Positions 1-6,117 of a stretch of 7,564 nucleotides of DNA are shown here, one piece after another. Made by a program: the position numbers and the translations under genes. This stretch comes from Bacillota bacterium (GTDB lineage Bacteria; Bacillota; Clostridia; Acetivibrionales; JAKOSZ01). The notes beneath the pieces are model-generated. The model was not told the origin of the DNA and ran no database searches. It worked only from the letters and a program-made list of their open reading frames with translations. The stretch's first letter is position 1, and each line of letters opens with the position of its first letter. The DNA is taken from NCBI GenBank assembly GCA_029776555.1, contig JAKOSZ010000336.1, forward strand, positions 1-7,564, written 5' to 3'.

Positions 1-169
1 GGCATACCAGATTACCGATGCCTGCATAAGTTGTGGTGCTTGCGAGTCCGAGTGCCCCGTATCCTGCATTTCACAGGGTGATGACAGGTACGTTATTGAC
101 GAGGATGCCTGCATAGAATGCGGATCCTGCACAAATGTTTGTCCTGTGGATGCTCCACAGAAGAAATAA
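1..169 (+). CDS. Clostridial-type 2[4Fe-4S] ferredoxin, 5' end cut by window edge
   Basis: Small soluble electron carrier of the bacterial 2[4Fe-4S] type, which shuttles low-potential electrons in the cytoplasm of anaerobes. The first base is the final G of a presumed ATG, so only two bases are missing and the full protein would be 56 residues, the usual length for this family. Two canonical cluster motifs are visible: CISCGACESECP near residues 9-20 and CIECGSCTNVCP near residues 38-49. Each gives three cysteines to one cluster and a fourth, Cys-Pro, to the other. The symmetric two-half layout and acidic composition are typical. The gene ends at TAA (167-169) and a terminator follows at once, so it is the last or only gene of its transcript. 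Its redox partner cannot be told from this window. Confidence 0.93.
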   Translation, partial: AYQITDACISCGACESECPVSCISQGDDRYVIDEDACIECGSCTNVCPVDAPQKK

Positions 170-180
170 ACGCTTTACGG

Positions 181-222
181 AAAGGTCAGGCAGGGCTTCC
201 CGGGCTCGGCTTGACCTTTTTA
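181..222 (+). terminator. Rho-independent terminator after ferredoxin
   Basis: An arm AAGGTCAGGC (182-191) pairs with GCTTGACCTT (209-218), 10 bp with one G-U pair. The loop is GC-rich and a T run follows (217-221). It lies 12 bases after the ferredoxin stop and separates that gene from rsmI. Confidence 0.8.
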
Positions 223-274
223 CTTGCACCCGGTTCGCATGCTTTAACAGAATGAAAGGAGGAAGGAAAAGGGT

Positions 275-1129
275 TTGAGGGAGGAAAAGGGAAGCCTGTT
301 CCTGGTTGCCACTCCCATAGGGAACCTTGAGGACATCACCTTAAGGGCCATAAGGGTTTTGAAGGAGGCCGACCTGGTGGCGGCGGAAGACACCAGGCAT
401 ACCCTGAAGCTTTTAAACCACCTGGAAATTAAAAAGCCCCTGGTGAGCTACCATGAGCACAACAAGAGGGAAAGGGAGGGCTTTCTCTTAAGGCAGCTCA
501 TGGAGGGCAAGAAAATCGCTTTTGTCTCCGACGCCGGGACGCCCGGGATATCGGACCCCGGGGAAGACCTGGTCAGGCTGGCCCATGAAAACGGCATCCC
601 TCTTACCATAATACCGGGGCCTTCGGCTGCCATAGCCGGCCTGGTGCTTTCGGGGTTAAGCACGGGACGCTTTGTCTTTGAAGGGTTTATCCCCGTGAAT
701 AAGAGGGCGAGAAGGGAAAGGCTGGATTCTTTAAAGGCGGAAACCAGGACCATGGTGTTCTATGAAGCGCCCCACAAACTGCTTTCAACCTTAAGGGACC
801 TTTACGAAGTCCTGGGGGACAGGAAAATTGCCCTGGTACGGGAGTTGACCAAGGTATACGAAGAGGTTGTCCGCTGCACCCTGGCCCAGGCCCTGGAGAA
901 GTACGAGAAGGAGGCTCCCAGGGGAGAGTATGTGCTGGTGGTGGAAGGCCTTGATAAAAAAGCACTGGAAGAAGCTGCCCGCTCCGCATGGGACAGCATG
1001 TCTTTGGATGAGCACGTTGACATGTACCTGAAAATGGGACTTGACCGGAAAGAGGCAATAAAGAAAACGGCGGAAGACAGGGGCTTAAGCAGGAGAGAGG
1101 TGTACAACAGCATAATAAAAAAGGTCTGA
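275..1129 (+). CDS. rsmI: 16S rRNA (cytidine1402-2'-O)-methyltransferase RsmI
   Basis: SAM-dependent enzyme that 2'-O-methylates C1402 in the 16S rRNA decoding centre, tuning start-codon selection and fidelity. At 284 aa it has normal family length and carries the tetrapyrrole-methylase fold signatures in order: LVATPIGNLEDIT (10-22), AEDTR (37-41), the glycine-rich SDAGTPGISDPG (85-96), IPGPSA (113-118), FYEAPHK (162-168) and RELTK (189-193). The C-terminal part (about 230-284) is the small helical domain typical of RsmI. The start is TTG, preceded by AAAGGAGG at 255-262 with 12 bases of spacing, which is slightly long; no in-frame ATG fits the family N-terminus better. The stop codon lies inside the arm of the downstream terminator. 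No convincing promoter is visible between the ferredoxin terminator and the start. Converges with abrB, as in Bacillus subtilis. Confidence 0.95.
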   Translation: MREEKGSLFLVATPIGNLEDITLRAIRVLKEADLVAAEDTRHTLKLLNHLEIKKPLVSYHEHNKREREGFLLRQLMEGKKIAFVSDAGTPGISDPGEDLVRLAHENGIPLTIIPGPSAAIAGLVLSGLSTGRFVFEGFIPVNKRARRERLDSLKAETRTMVFYEAPHKLLSTLRDLYEVLGDRKIALVRELTKVYEEVVRCTLAQALEKYEKEAPRGEYVLVVEGLDKKALEEAARSAWDSMSLDEHVDMYLKMGLDRKEAIKKTAEDRGLSRREVYNSIIKKV

Positions 1130-1148
1130 CACAGGAGCCAGACCTTTT
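1113..1148 (+). terminator. Bidirectional terminator shared by rsmI and abrB
   Basis: Perfect 10-bp stem AAAAGGTCTG (1119-1128) / CAGACCTTTT (1139-1148) around a 10-base loop. On the plus strand it ends in TTTT and its 5' arm contains the rsmI stop codon. On the minus strand the same hairpin is followed by TTTTTTATTA, an even better U-tract, and lies 24 bases past the abrB stop. One hairpin therefore most likely ends both convergent transcripts. Confidence 0.85.
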
Positions 1149-1172
1149 CTATTAGCCTGCTTTTTTCTCTCT

Positions 1173-1415
1173 TTATTCTTTTCTGAGCTCTTTAAGACAG
1201 GTGGGGCAAATGTTCTTGCCTTTAAATACGATGACGTCTTTTGCGTCCCCGCAGAATATGCAAGCGGGTTCATACTTCTTGAGAATTATGGTCGAACCTT
1301 CTACGTAGATTTCAAGAGCATCTTTTTCTGCGATGTCTAATGTTCTTCTGAGCTCGATAGGAAGAACTATTCTTCCCAGTTCATCAACCTTCCTTACAAT
1401 TCCTGTGGATTTCAT
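1173..1415 (-). CDS. abrB: AbrB-family transition-state regulator with C-terminal CxxC pairs
   Basis: DNA-binding transition-state regulator of the AbrB/SpoVT family, 80 aa. Residues 1-50 form the swapped-hairpin AbrB domain and are nearly identical to Bacillus AbrB, with hallmark segments STGIVRKVDELGRIVLPIEL (3-22) and RRTLDI (23-28). The C-terminal half differs from Bacillus: it is short and carries CIFC (52-55) and CPTC (70-73), a layout suggesting a zinc ribbon, as in many clostridial AbrB proteins. In Bacillus, AbrB represses stationary-phase and sporulation genes and is itself repressed by Spo0A~P; the same role here is inferred. The start is the ATG at 1413-1415, with GGAGG at 1423-1427 (minus strand) and 7 bases of spacing. 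The reading frame is open up to 1493, but that stretch covers the promoter. Monocistronic. Confidence 0.94.
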   Translation of the reverse strand: MKSTGIVRKVDELGRIVLPIELRRTLDIAEKDALEIYVEGSTIILKKYEPACIFCGDAKDVIVFKGKNICPTCLKELRKE

Positions 1416-1440
1416 AAAAATTCCTCCCCTAAAATACAAT

Positions 1441-1450
1441 TTCCGACAAA
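1441..1450 (-). promoter_or_regulatory. Candidate Spo0A (0A) box in abrB leader
   Basis: The minus strand reads TTTGTCGGAA, one base from the 0A-box core TGTCGAA (here TGTCGGA). It lies about 5-15 bases downstream of the predicted abrB transcription start. In B. subtilis, Spo0A~P represses abrB from sites just downstream of its promoters, so the position supports the call. A single degenerate site is weak evidence alone. Confidence 0.5.
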
Positions 1451-1461
1451 CTTTTTCTTTT

Positions 1462-1490
1462 ATGATACCATATATTCCAGTTAACGTCAA
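1462..1490 (-). promoter_or_regulatory. sigma-A promoter of abrB
   Basis: On the minus strand TTGACG (1485-1490) and TATCAT (1462-1467) are separated by exactly 17 bases, with TG one base before the -10 (extended -10). Transcription would start near 1455, about 40 bases before the abrB ATG. Confidence 0.82.
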
Positions 1491-1722
1491 CAATTATTAA
1501 AAAAAATTCAAGAATATGTTATTCGCCTTCTTTTCACCTGTTCCAAGCAAAATATTAAGTCTGCCATATCCTGTGGGACTGTGGAGCAAAGTTTTAAAAT
1601 AAAATTCCATAGCAATATTTGATTACTAATTATACCATATAAGAATAAAAAACAATAGATATAAATTTCGACATTTGTGTTTTCTTAGGTGTTCCTTGAC
1701 CCGCTGTCCCGGTTTTGGCGTC
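1491..1722. other. Intergenic regulatory gap between abrB and spmA
   Basis: The gene-free stretch from 1416 to 1790 (375 bases) separates the divergent abrB and spmA. The middle part described here is very AT-rich up to about 1680, then GC-rich. An exact TTCGACA (1667-1673, equal to TGTCGAA on the minus strand) matches the Spo0A-box core, and a near match CGTCGAA (1719-1725) runs into the candidate sigma-E promoter. No coding sequence with a family signature or a ribosome binding site was seen on either strand; the minus-strand open frame at 1685-2134 is mostly antisense to spmA. No clear RNA gene or repeat was found. Confidence 0.5.
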
Positions 1723-1751
1723 GAATAGTCCCCCGGCCCTTATCATATAAA
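1723..1751 (+). promoter_or_regulatory. Candidate sigma-E promoter for spmAB
   Basis: GAATAGT (1723-1729) fits the B. subtilis sigma-E -35 consensus KMATATT at six of seven positions. After 14 bases, CATATAAA (1744-1751) resembles the -10 CATACANT with two mismatches. The 14-base spacer is in the normal range. In B. subtilis spmA and spmB are in the mother-cell sigma-E regulon, so the match is expected biologically. No good sigma-A promoter was seen here. Confidence 0.5.
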
Positions 1752-1777
1752 TTACTGAATCGCCAATAAGCTTTGGC

Positions 1778-1785
1778 AAAGGAGG
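1778..1785 (+). promoter_or_regulatory. Ribosome binding site that fixes the spmA start
   Basis: AAAGGAGG lies 5 bases before the ATG at 1791. It falls inside the longer open frame that could start at TTG 1773, so the ATG is the real start. Confidence 0.85.
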
Positions 1786-1790
1786 ACAAA

Positions 1791-2465
1791 ATGCTGAACC
1801 ACATATGGTTTTGGATGCTGATAGCCGGCTTTGTAGTGGGGGCCATAAACGGCAGGATCGATGAGATTACCCGGGCCATGGCGGATTCGGCCGGGGAAGC
1901 GGTAAAGCTCAGCGTAAACCTTTTAGGGGTTTTATGCCTGTGGACCGGCCTTATGAACGTAGCCCAAAAATCCGGGCTTGTCAACGCTATTGCCAGGCTG
2001 GCCGGCCCGGTAATGGAAAGACTGTTTCCTGAGATACCAAAAGGGCACCCCGCCAAGGGGGCCATTGTGATGAACTTCATAGCCAATTTCCTGGGCCTGG
2101 GCAATGCGGCCACTCCCCTGGGAATCAAGGCCATGAACGAACTTCAGAAAATCAACGGCAGGAAGGACACCGCCAGCAATTCCATGTGCATGTTCCTGGT
2201 AATCAACGCGGCGTCTTTGCAGCTGATACCGGCCACCATAATTGCCCTGCGGGTGTCGGCAGGCTCCAAAAACCCCACCGAAATAATAGGCGTGATCTGG
2301 ATTTGCAGCCTGTGCGCGTGCCTTGCGGGGATTGCTGCGGCCAGGCTCTTTAGTTTGGGAGGGTACAGGAGAAGTTACAGGCTTAGAAGGAAAAGACCCG
2401 GGGCTAAAGGGGAAAAGAAGGGAATTAGTCTTTCGTCACATGGAGGCAGGGGCAATTGGAAATAG
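1791..2465 (+). CDS. spmA: Spore maturation protein A
   Basis: Integral membrane protein of the nucleoside-recognition (Gate) domain family. With SpmB it is needed for full dehydration of the spore core and hence spore heat resistance in Bacillus; the transported substrate is not established. The 224-residue product has hydrophobic segments near 4-21, 42-58, 90-108, 130-152 and 164-188. The conserved Gate-like stretch NFIANFLGLGNAATPLGIKA (95-114) is clear. After residue 190 the protein continues with about 35 basic, polar residues (RRSYRLRRKRPGAKGEKK...). B. subtilis SpmA is about 196 aa, so this is a C-terminal extension, probably cytoplasmic. The last 10 bases overlap the start of spmB, indicating translational coupling. 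A sigma-E-like promoter lies about 40 bases upstream. Confidence 0.93.
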   Translation: MLNHIWFWMLIAGFVVGAINGRIDEITRAMADSAGEAVKLSVNLLGVLCLWTGLMNVAQKSGLVNAIARLAGPVMERLFPEIPKGHPAKGAIVMNFIANFLGLGNAATPLGIKAMNELQKINGRKDTASNSMCMFLVINAASLQLIPATIIALRVSAGSKNPTEIIGVIWICSLCACLAGIAAARLFSLGGYRRSYRLRRKRPGAKGEKKGISLSSHGGRGNWK

Positions 2466-2998
2466 GAACAAACCTTATAAAACTCGTTTCGGGATACGCC
2501 GTCCCCCTGACTTTCTTTTTCATCCTGCTGACAGGCATGTTAAAAGGCGTAAGGGTCTATGACGATTTTGCCGAAGGGGCCAAAGAGGGGATAGCCACCG
2601 TTGTCCGGATCATTCCCGCCCTGGTGGGATTAATGGCGGCCATAAGCGTATTCAGGGCGTCAGGGGCGCTGGACCTTTTAGTGTTTGTTGTAAGCCCCAT
2701 AACCCGCCTCCTGGGAATACCGGCAGAGGCTTTGCCCCTGGCTTTCTTAAGGCCCATTTCAGGCAGCGCCACTTTGGCCATGGTTTCGGACCTCCTTAAA
2801 AAGCATGGGCCCGACTCCTTTATCGGGAGGGTGGCCTCGGTCATGATGGGGTCTACCGAGACCATTTTTTATACCATAGCCGTGTACTTCGGCTCGGTGG
2901 GGATCAAAAAAACCAGGTATACCCTGGCGGCGGCCCTGGTTGCCGAAGCTGTGGGCGTGCTGATGTCGGTGTGGCTCTGCTCCCTGGTGTTCAGGTAG
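2456..2998 (+). CDS. spmB: Spore maturation protein B
   Basis: Membrane partner of SpmA, also of the Gate domain family, acting in spore core dehydration. At 180 aa it matches the usual length (178 in B. subtilis). Typical segments are KGVRVYDDFAEGAKEG (30-45), IIPALVGLMAAISVFRASGA (52-71), RPISGSATLAMVSDLL (99-114) and MGSTETIFYTIAVYFGSVGI (131-150). Four or more hydrophobic helices are apparent. The start is TTG at 2456, inside the end of spmA, with GGAGG at 2442-2446 and 9 bases of spacing. The first in-frame ATG would remove the conserved first helix, so TTG is preferred. dacB, which precedes spmAB in B. subtilis, is absent here. No clear terminator follows; a separate promoter for metG begins 18 bases later. 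Confidence 0.94.
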   Translation: MEIGTNLIKLVSGYAVPLTFFFILLTGMLKGVRVYDDFAEGAKEGIATVVRIIPALVGLMAAISVFRASGALDLLVFVVSPITRLLGIPAEALPLAFLRPISGSATLAMVSDLLKKHGPDSFIGRVASVMMGSTETIFYTIAVYFGSVGIKKTRYTLAAALVAEAVGVLMSVWLCSLVFR

Positions 2999-3016
2999 GG
3001 GGCTTTTGCTTCCTCC

Positions 3017-3045
3017 TTGAAAATCCGTTAATACACATGTATAGT
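3017..3045 (+). promoter_or_regulatory. sigma-A promoter of metG
   Basis: TTGAAA (3017-3022) and TATAGT (3040-3045) are separated by exactly 17 bases. Transcription would start near 3052, giving a leader of about 94 bases before the metG GTG. Confidence 0.72.
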
Positions 3046-3073
3046 AAATATGTATAAGTAACAAGATTAAAAT

Positions 3074-3112
3074 AAACGCAAAAAGCGGCGTTTCTTTACA
3101 AAGAGGAAACGC
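3074..3112 (+). promoter_or_regulatory. metG leader with mutually exclusive hairpins (candidate attenuator)
   Basis: AAACGC (3074-3079) can pair with GCGTTT (3088-3093), a 6-bp hairpin followed by CTTT. The same GCGTTTC (3088-3094) can instead pair with GAAACGC (3106-3112). The two folds exclude each other, as in attenuation leaders. The upstream hairpin is weak as a terminator. No T-box motif is present. Pairing is seen directly; a switching role is inference. Confidence 0.35.
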
Positions 3113-3132
3113 GGCCGGAGATTGTTTTACCA

Positions 3133-3138
3133 GGGAGG
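3133..3138 (+). promoter_or_regulatory. Ribosome binding site that fixes the metG GTG start
   Basis: GGGAGG lies 7 bases before GTG 3146. The frame is open from TTG 3122, but that would place this site inside the gene, so GTG is the start. Confidence 0.8.
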
Positions 3139-3145
3139 CGTTACA

Positions 3146-5128
3146 GTGGACAGGAAGAAGTTTTACATAACCACCCCCATATACTACCCCAGCGACAAGC
3201 TGCACATCGGGCATTCATATACCACCGTGGCGGCGGATACCATAGCGCGGTACAAGAGGCTTAAGGGTTATGACGTAATGTTCCTCACGGGGACCGACGA
3301 GCACGGCCAGAAAATCCAGAGGAAGGCTGAGGCAAAGGGCGTTTCGCCCAGGCAGTATGTGGACGAGATAGTGAGCGGCATAAAAGAGCTCTGGAAGCTC
3401 ATGAAGATAACCAACGACAAGTTTATACGCACCACCGACAGCTTCCATGAAGAGGCGGTTCAAAAGATTTTCAAAAAGCTCTATGACCAGGGCGACATCT
3501 ATAAAAGCAAGTACGAAGGCTGGTACTGCACCCCCTGTGAGTCTTTCTGGACGGAGACCCAGATTGTGGACGGGAAGTGCCCCGACTGCGGGCGCAGCGT
3601 GGAGCTGACCCAGGAGGAAAGCTACTTCTTCAGGCTTTCCAAATACAGGGACAGGCTTATCAGGCACATTGAAGAAAACCCGGACTTCATCCAGCCCGAA
3701 TCAAGGCGGAACGAGATGATTAACAATTTCTTAAAGCCGGGCCTGGAGGACCTGTGCGTTTCCAGGACGACTTTCAGCTGGGGTGTTCCGGTGTCTTTCG
3801 ACGAGAAGCATGTGGTATACGTGTGGATAGACGCCCTTTCCAACTATGTAACGGCCCTGGGATACATGTCGGAGGACGACTCGGACTATAAAAAGTACTG
3901 GCCGGCGGATGTGCACCTGGTGGGCAAGGAGATTGTGCGCTTCCACACCATAATATGGCCGGCCATGCTGATGGCCCTGGGCGAGCCCCTGCCGAAACAG
4001 GTTTTCGGCCATGGCTGGCTTCTCCTGGAAGGCGGCAAGATGTCCAAGTCAAAGGGCAACGTGGTAGACCCGGTTATTTTGATTAATAAATACGGCCTGG
4101 ACGCGATAAGGTATTTCCTGTTACGGGAGATCCCCTTTGGCGCCGACGGGGTCTTCTCCAACGAAGCCCTGATAAACAGGATTAACTCTGACCTGGCCAA
4201 CGACCTGGGAAACCTTCTCAGCCGTACGGTGGCCATGATAGCCAGGTACTTCGGGGGCGTCATACCGGGAAGCGAAGGCCGGGATGAATCGGACCGGAAC
4301 TTCACAGACCTTGTCTTGGAAGCCCCCGGGAAAGTTGAAGAGCTTCTGGACAAGCTCCAGTTCAGCTCCGCGCTGACGGAGGTGTGGAAAGTTGTATCCA
4401 GGGCCAACAAGTACATCGATGAAACCATGCCCTGGGAACTGGCGAAAGATGAGTCCAGGAGGCCGAGGCTTGGGGCGGTGCTGTACAACCTGGCCGAAGC
4501 CTTAAGGATAATCTCCATACTTTTGCAGCCCTTCATGCCCGAAACGCCGCCCAAGATATGGCAGCAGCTGGGCATTGAGGAAGGCCCTGCTACCGCATGG
4601 GACAGCGCCAAGACCTGGGGTATTTGTCCTCCCGGCGCCAAAGTGCAGAGGGGAGAGGCCCTGTTCCCAAGGATAGACCTTCAAAAGGAGATGGCGGAAC
4701 TGGAGGCAATGGCTTCACAAAAAGGCGAAGAAAAGGCCGGGGCCGAAAAAGGTAAGGAGGGCAAGGACCTTAAGGCCGCCGGCGCTGACGGCAGCGAAGC
4801 GGCAGGATACATTTCTATAGAAGACTTTGCCAGGGTTGATTTAAGGGTGGCTAAGGTAATTGACGCCCAAAAGGTAGAGGGCACCGACAAGCTCCTCAAG
4901 TTAACCCTTGAACTGGGAAGCGAGACCAGGCAGGTGGTCTCCGGGATAGCAAACCGCTATACCCCCCGGGAGCTCATAGGCAAGCACCTTGTACTGGTGG
5001 CCAACTTAAAGCCGGTTAGGATAAAGGGTATAGAATCCCAGGGCATGATCCTGGCGGCCGGAGACGATGAGGTCCTTGCGCTGGTTACCCTGGACAGGGA
5101 TACGGCTGCGGGAACCAAAGTGAGATAA
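3146..5128 (+). CDS. metG: Methionine-tRNA ligase with C-terminal tRNA-binding domain
   Basis: Class I aminoacyl-tRNA synthetase that charges tRNA-Met, including the initiator, in the cytoplasm. The 660-residue product has the HIGH motif (20-23) in a Rossmann fold, a zinc-type knuckle with CxxC at 128-131 and CxxC at 145-148, and KMSKS (298-302). The helical anticodon-binding domain spans about 340-510. A charged Ala/Glu/Lys/Gly linker (about 515-553) leads to an OB-fold tRNA-binding domain of the Trbp111/EMAP-II type (about 555-660), with DLRVAKV and SQGMILAA. The length equals that of other Firmicute MetS/MetG enzymes with this appended dimerising domain. The single zinc-knuckle pattern and short connective peptide fit the Firmicute form. 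Starts with GTG; has its own promoter; lies between spmB and tatD. Confidence 0.97.
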   Translation: MDRKKFYITTPIYYPSDKLHIGHSYTTVAADTIARYKRLKGYDVMFLTGTDEHGQKIQRKAEAKGVSPRQYVDEIVSGIKELWKLMKITNDKFIRTTDSFHEEAVQKIFKKLYDQGDIYKSKYEGWYCTPCESFWTETQIVDGKCPDCGRSVELTQEESYFFRLSKYRDRLIRHIEENPDFIQPESRRNEMINNFLKPGLEDLCVSRTTFSWGVPVSFDEKHVVYVWIDALSNYVTALGYMSEDDSDYKKYWPADVHLVGKEIVRFHTIIWPAMLMALGEPLPKQVFGHGWLLLEGGKMSKSKGNVVDPVILINKYGLDAIRYFLLREIPFGADGVFSNEALINRINSDLANDLGNLLSRTVAMIARYFGGVIPGSEGRDESDRNFTDLVLEAPGKVEELLDKLQFSSALTEVWKVVSRANKYIDETMPWELAKDESRRPRLGAVLYNLAEALRIISILLQPFMPETPPKIWQQLGIEEGPATAWDSAKTWGICPPGAKVQRGEALFPRIDLQKEMAELEAMASQKGEEKAGAEKGKEGKDLKAAGADGSEAAGYISIEDFARVDLRVAKVIDAQKVEGTDKLLKLTLELGSETRQVVSGIANRYTPRELIGKHLVLVANLKPVRIKGIESQGMILAAGDDEVLALVTLDRDTAAGTKVR

Positions 5129-5161
5129 GGGGAAGCTGCCCGCTGCTCATAAAAGATACAA

Positions 5162-5190
5162 TTGTCCACTGGGTTTTGTTAATATATAAT
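5162..5190 (+). promoter_or_regulatory. sigma-A promoter of tatD
   Basis: TTGTCC (5162-5167) and a perfect TATAAT (5185-5190) are separated by exactly 17 bases, about 40 bases before the tatD ATG. tatD can therefore be transcribed apart from metG, although no terminator separates the two genes. Confidence 0.75.
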
Positions 5191-5219
5191 TAAAATGAAG
5201 AGCAAAACGCGTGCGTATT

Positions 5220-5225
5220 AAGGAG
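5220..5225 (+). promoter_or_regulatory. Ribosome binding site that fixes the tatD start
   Basis: AAGGAG lies 6 bases before ATG 5232. The frame is open from GTG 5211, but the MLFDSHAH start matches the family N-terminus. Confidence 0.8.
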
Positions 5226-5231
5226 AGTCGA

Positions 5232-5999
5232 ATGCTGTTTGATTCTCATGCCCATTACGACGATGAGAAATTCAGGGACGACCTGGATGAAGTTATTCAG
5301 CATGCGGTAAAAAGCGGTGTATCATATATTCTTAACGCATCTTCCGATCCTGCTTCTTGCGAAAAAAGCCTTTCCCTCGCCGGGAAATACGATTTCATCT
5401 ATGCCGCGGTTGGGATACACCCACATGCTGTGAGCAGCATAAGCGAAGACACCCTGGCTGCTGTTGCGGATTTTGCCAAAAACCCCAAAGTAGTGGCCAT
5501 AGGCGAGGTGGGGCTAGATTACTACTATGAGAACTCGCCCAGGGAGATTCAGAGGCACTGGTTTAAGCGGCAGATAGACCTGGCGAAGGAATTGAATCTC
5601 CCCCTGGTAGTTCACAACCGGGAGGCCCATGAGGACGTTTTAAGGATTATAAGGAGCGGAAATGCCGCATCGGTGGGAGGCGTTTTTCACTGCTATTCGG
5701 GCAGTTACGAGATGGCCAGGGAGCTTATAAGGAACAACTTCTACATTTCCCTGGGGGGAGCCGTGACTTTCAAAAACGCCAGAAAGCTGGTGGAGATAGC
5801 CGAAAAAATTCCCATGGACAAGCTGCTCATAGAGACAGACTGCCCCTACATGACCCCGGAGCCCTTCAGGGGAAAGCGAAACCATTCGGGCTACTTAAAG
5901 TATGTAGCAGAAAAAATTGCCGAAATAAGGGGTATGACGCCGGAGAAGGTTGCATCGGCAACCACTGAGAACGCAAAGAAGCTCTTCAGGATAAAGTGA
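5232..5999 (+). CDS. tatD: TatD-family metal-dependent hydrolase (DNase)
   Basis: Amidohydrolase-fold protein of the TatD DNase family, cytoplasmic. Members have metal-dependent DNase activity and are linked to DNA repair or turnover; the substrate of this copy is not shown. The product is 255 aa, equal to B. subtilis YabD. All expected metal ligands are present: HxH at 6 and 8 (DSHAH), Glu92 in GEVGLDYYY, His128 in VVHNR, His153 in VFHCYSG and Asp203 in ETDCPYMTP. The signature RNHSGYLKYVAE (216-227) and the C-terminal helix ending in ENAKKLFRI are also typical. It follows metG as in Bacillus, where the order continues with yabE, rnmV and ksgA; these are not seen here. It has its own promoter, and no terminator is evident after it. 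Confidence 0.95.
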   Translation: MLFDSHAHYDDEKFRDDLDEVIQHAVKSGVSYILNASSDPASCEKSLSLAGKYDFIYAAVGIHPHAVSSISEDTLAAVADFAKNPKVVAIGEVGLDYYYENSPREIQRHWFKRQIDLAKELNLPLVVHNREAHEDVLRIIRSGNAASVGGVFHCYSGSYEMARELIRNNFYISLGGAVTFKNARKLVEIAEKIPMDKLLIETDCPYMTPEPFRGKRNHSGYLKYVAEKIAEIRGMTPEKVASATTENAKKLFRIK

Positions 6000-6117
6000 T
6001 CCGGGAATTCACTGCTTTAAGAAGGTGAGAGGGAAATAAGCGGTTTTTCAGGGTTTTGATATATTAAAAAACACGGGACGGTTTTTGGGTTACACTTTCT
6101 TGATTGGAGGAGAGTAA

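Noticed and set aside
1173..1493. Longer abrB start at 1493 (106 aa)
   Set aside because: The extra stretch covers the abrB -35/-10 promoter and the ribosome binding site; the ATG at 1415 gives the conserved MKSTGIVRK start.
2323..2562. Plus-strand frame across the spmA-spmB junction
   Set aside because: Overlaps both recognised genes in the third frame and has no family signature.
3046..3145. T-box riboswitch before metG
   Set aside because: The leader is only about 94 bases and lacks the GGGTGGNACCGCG-type T-box; only a vague AACGCGG resemblance exists.
3886..4641. 251-codon minus-strand open frame
   Set aside because: Entirely antisense to metG, whose motifs are intact; no ribosome binding site or family signature; Ser/Arg/Leu-rich as expected from antisense of a biased gene.
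6000..6117. Promoter TATATT (6060-6065) for the coiled-coil gene
   Set aside because: No acceptable -35 box 16-18 bases upstream and no matching alternative sigma-factor motif.
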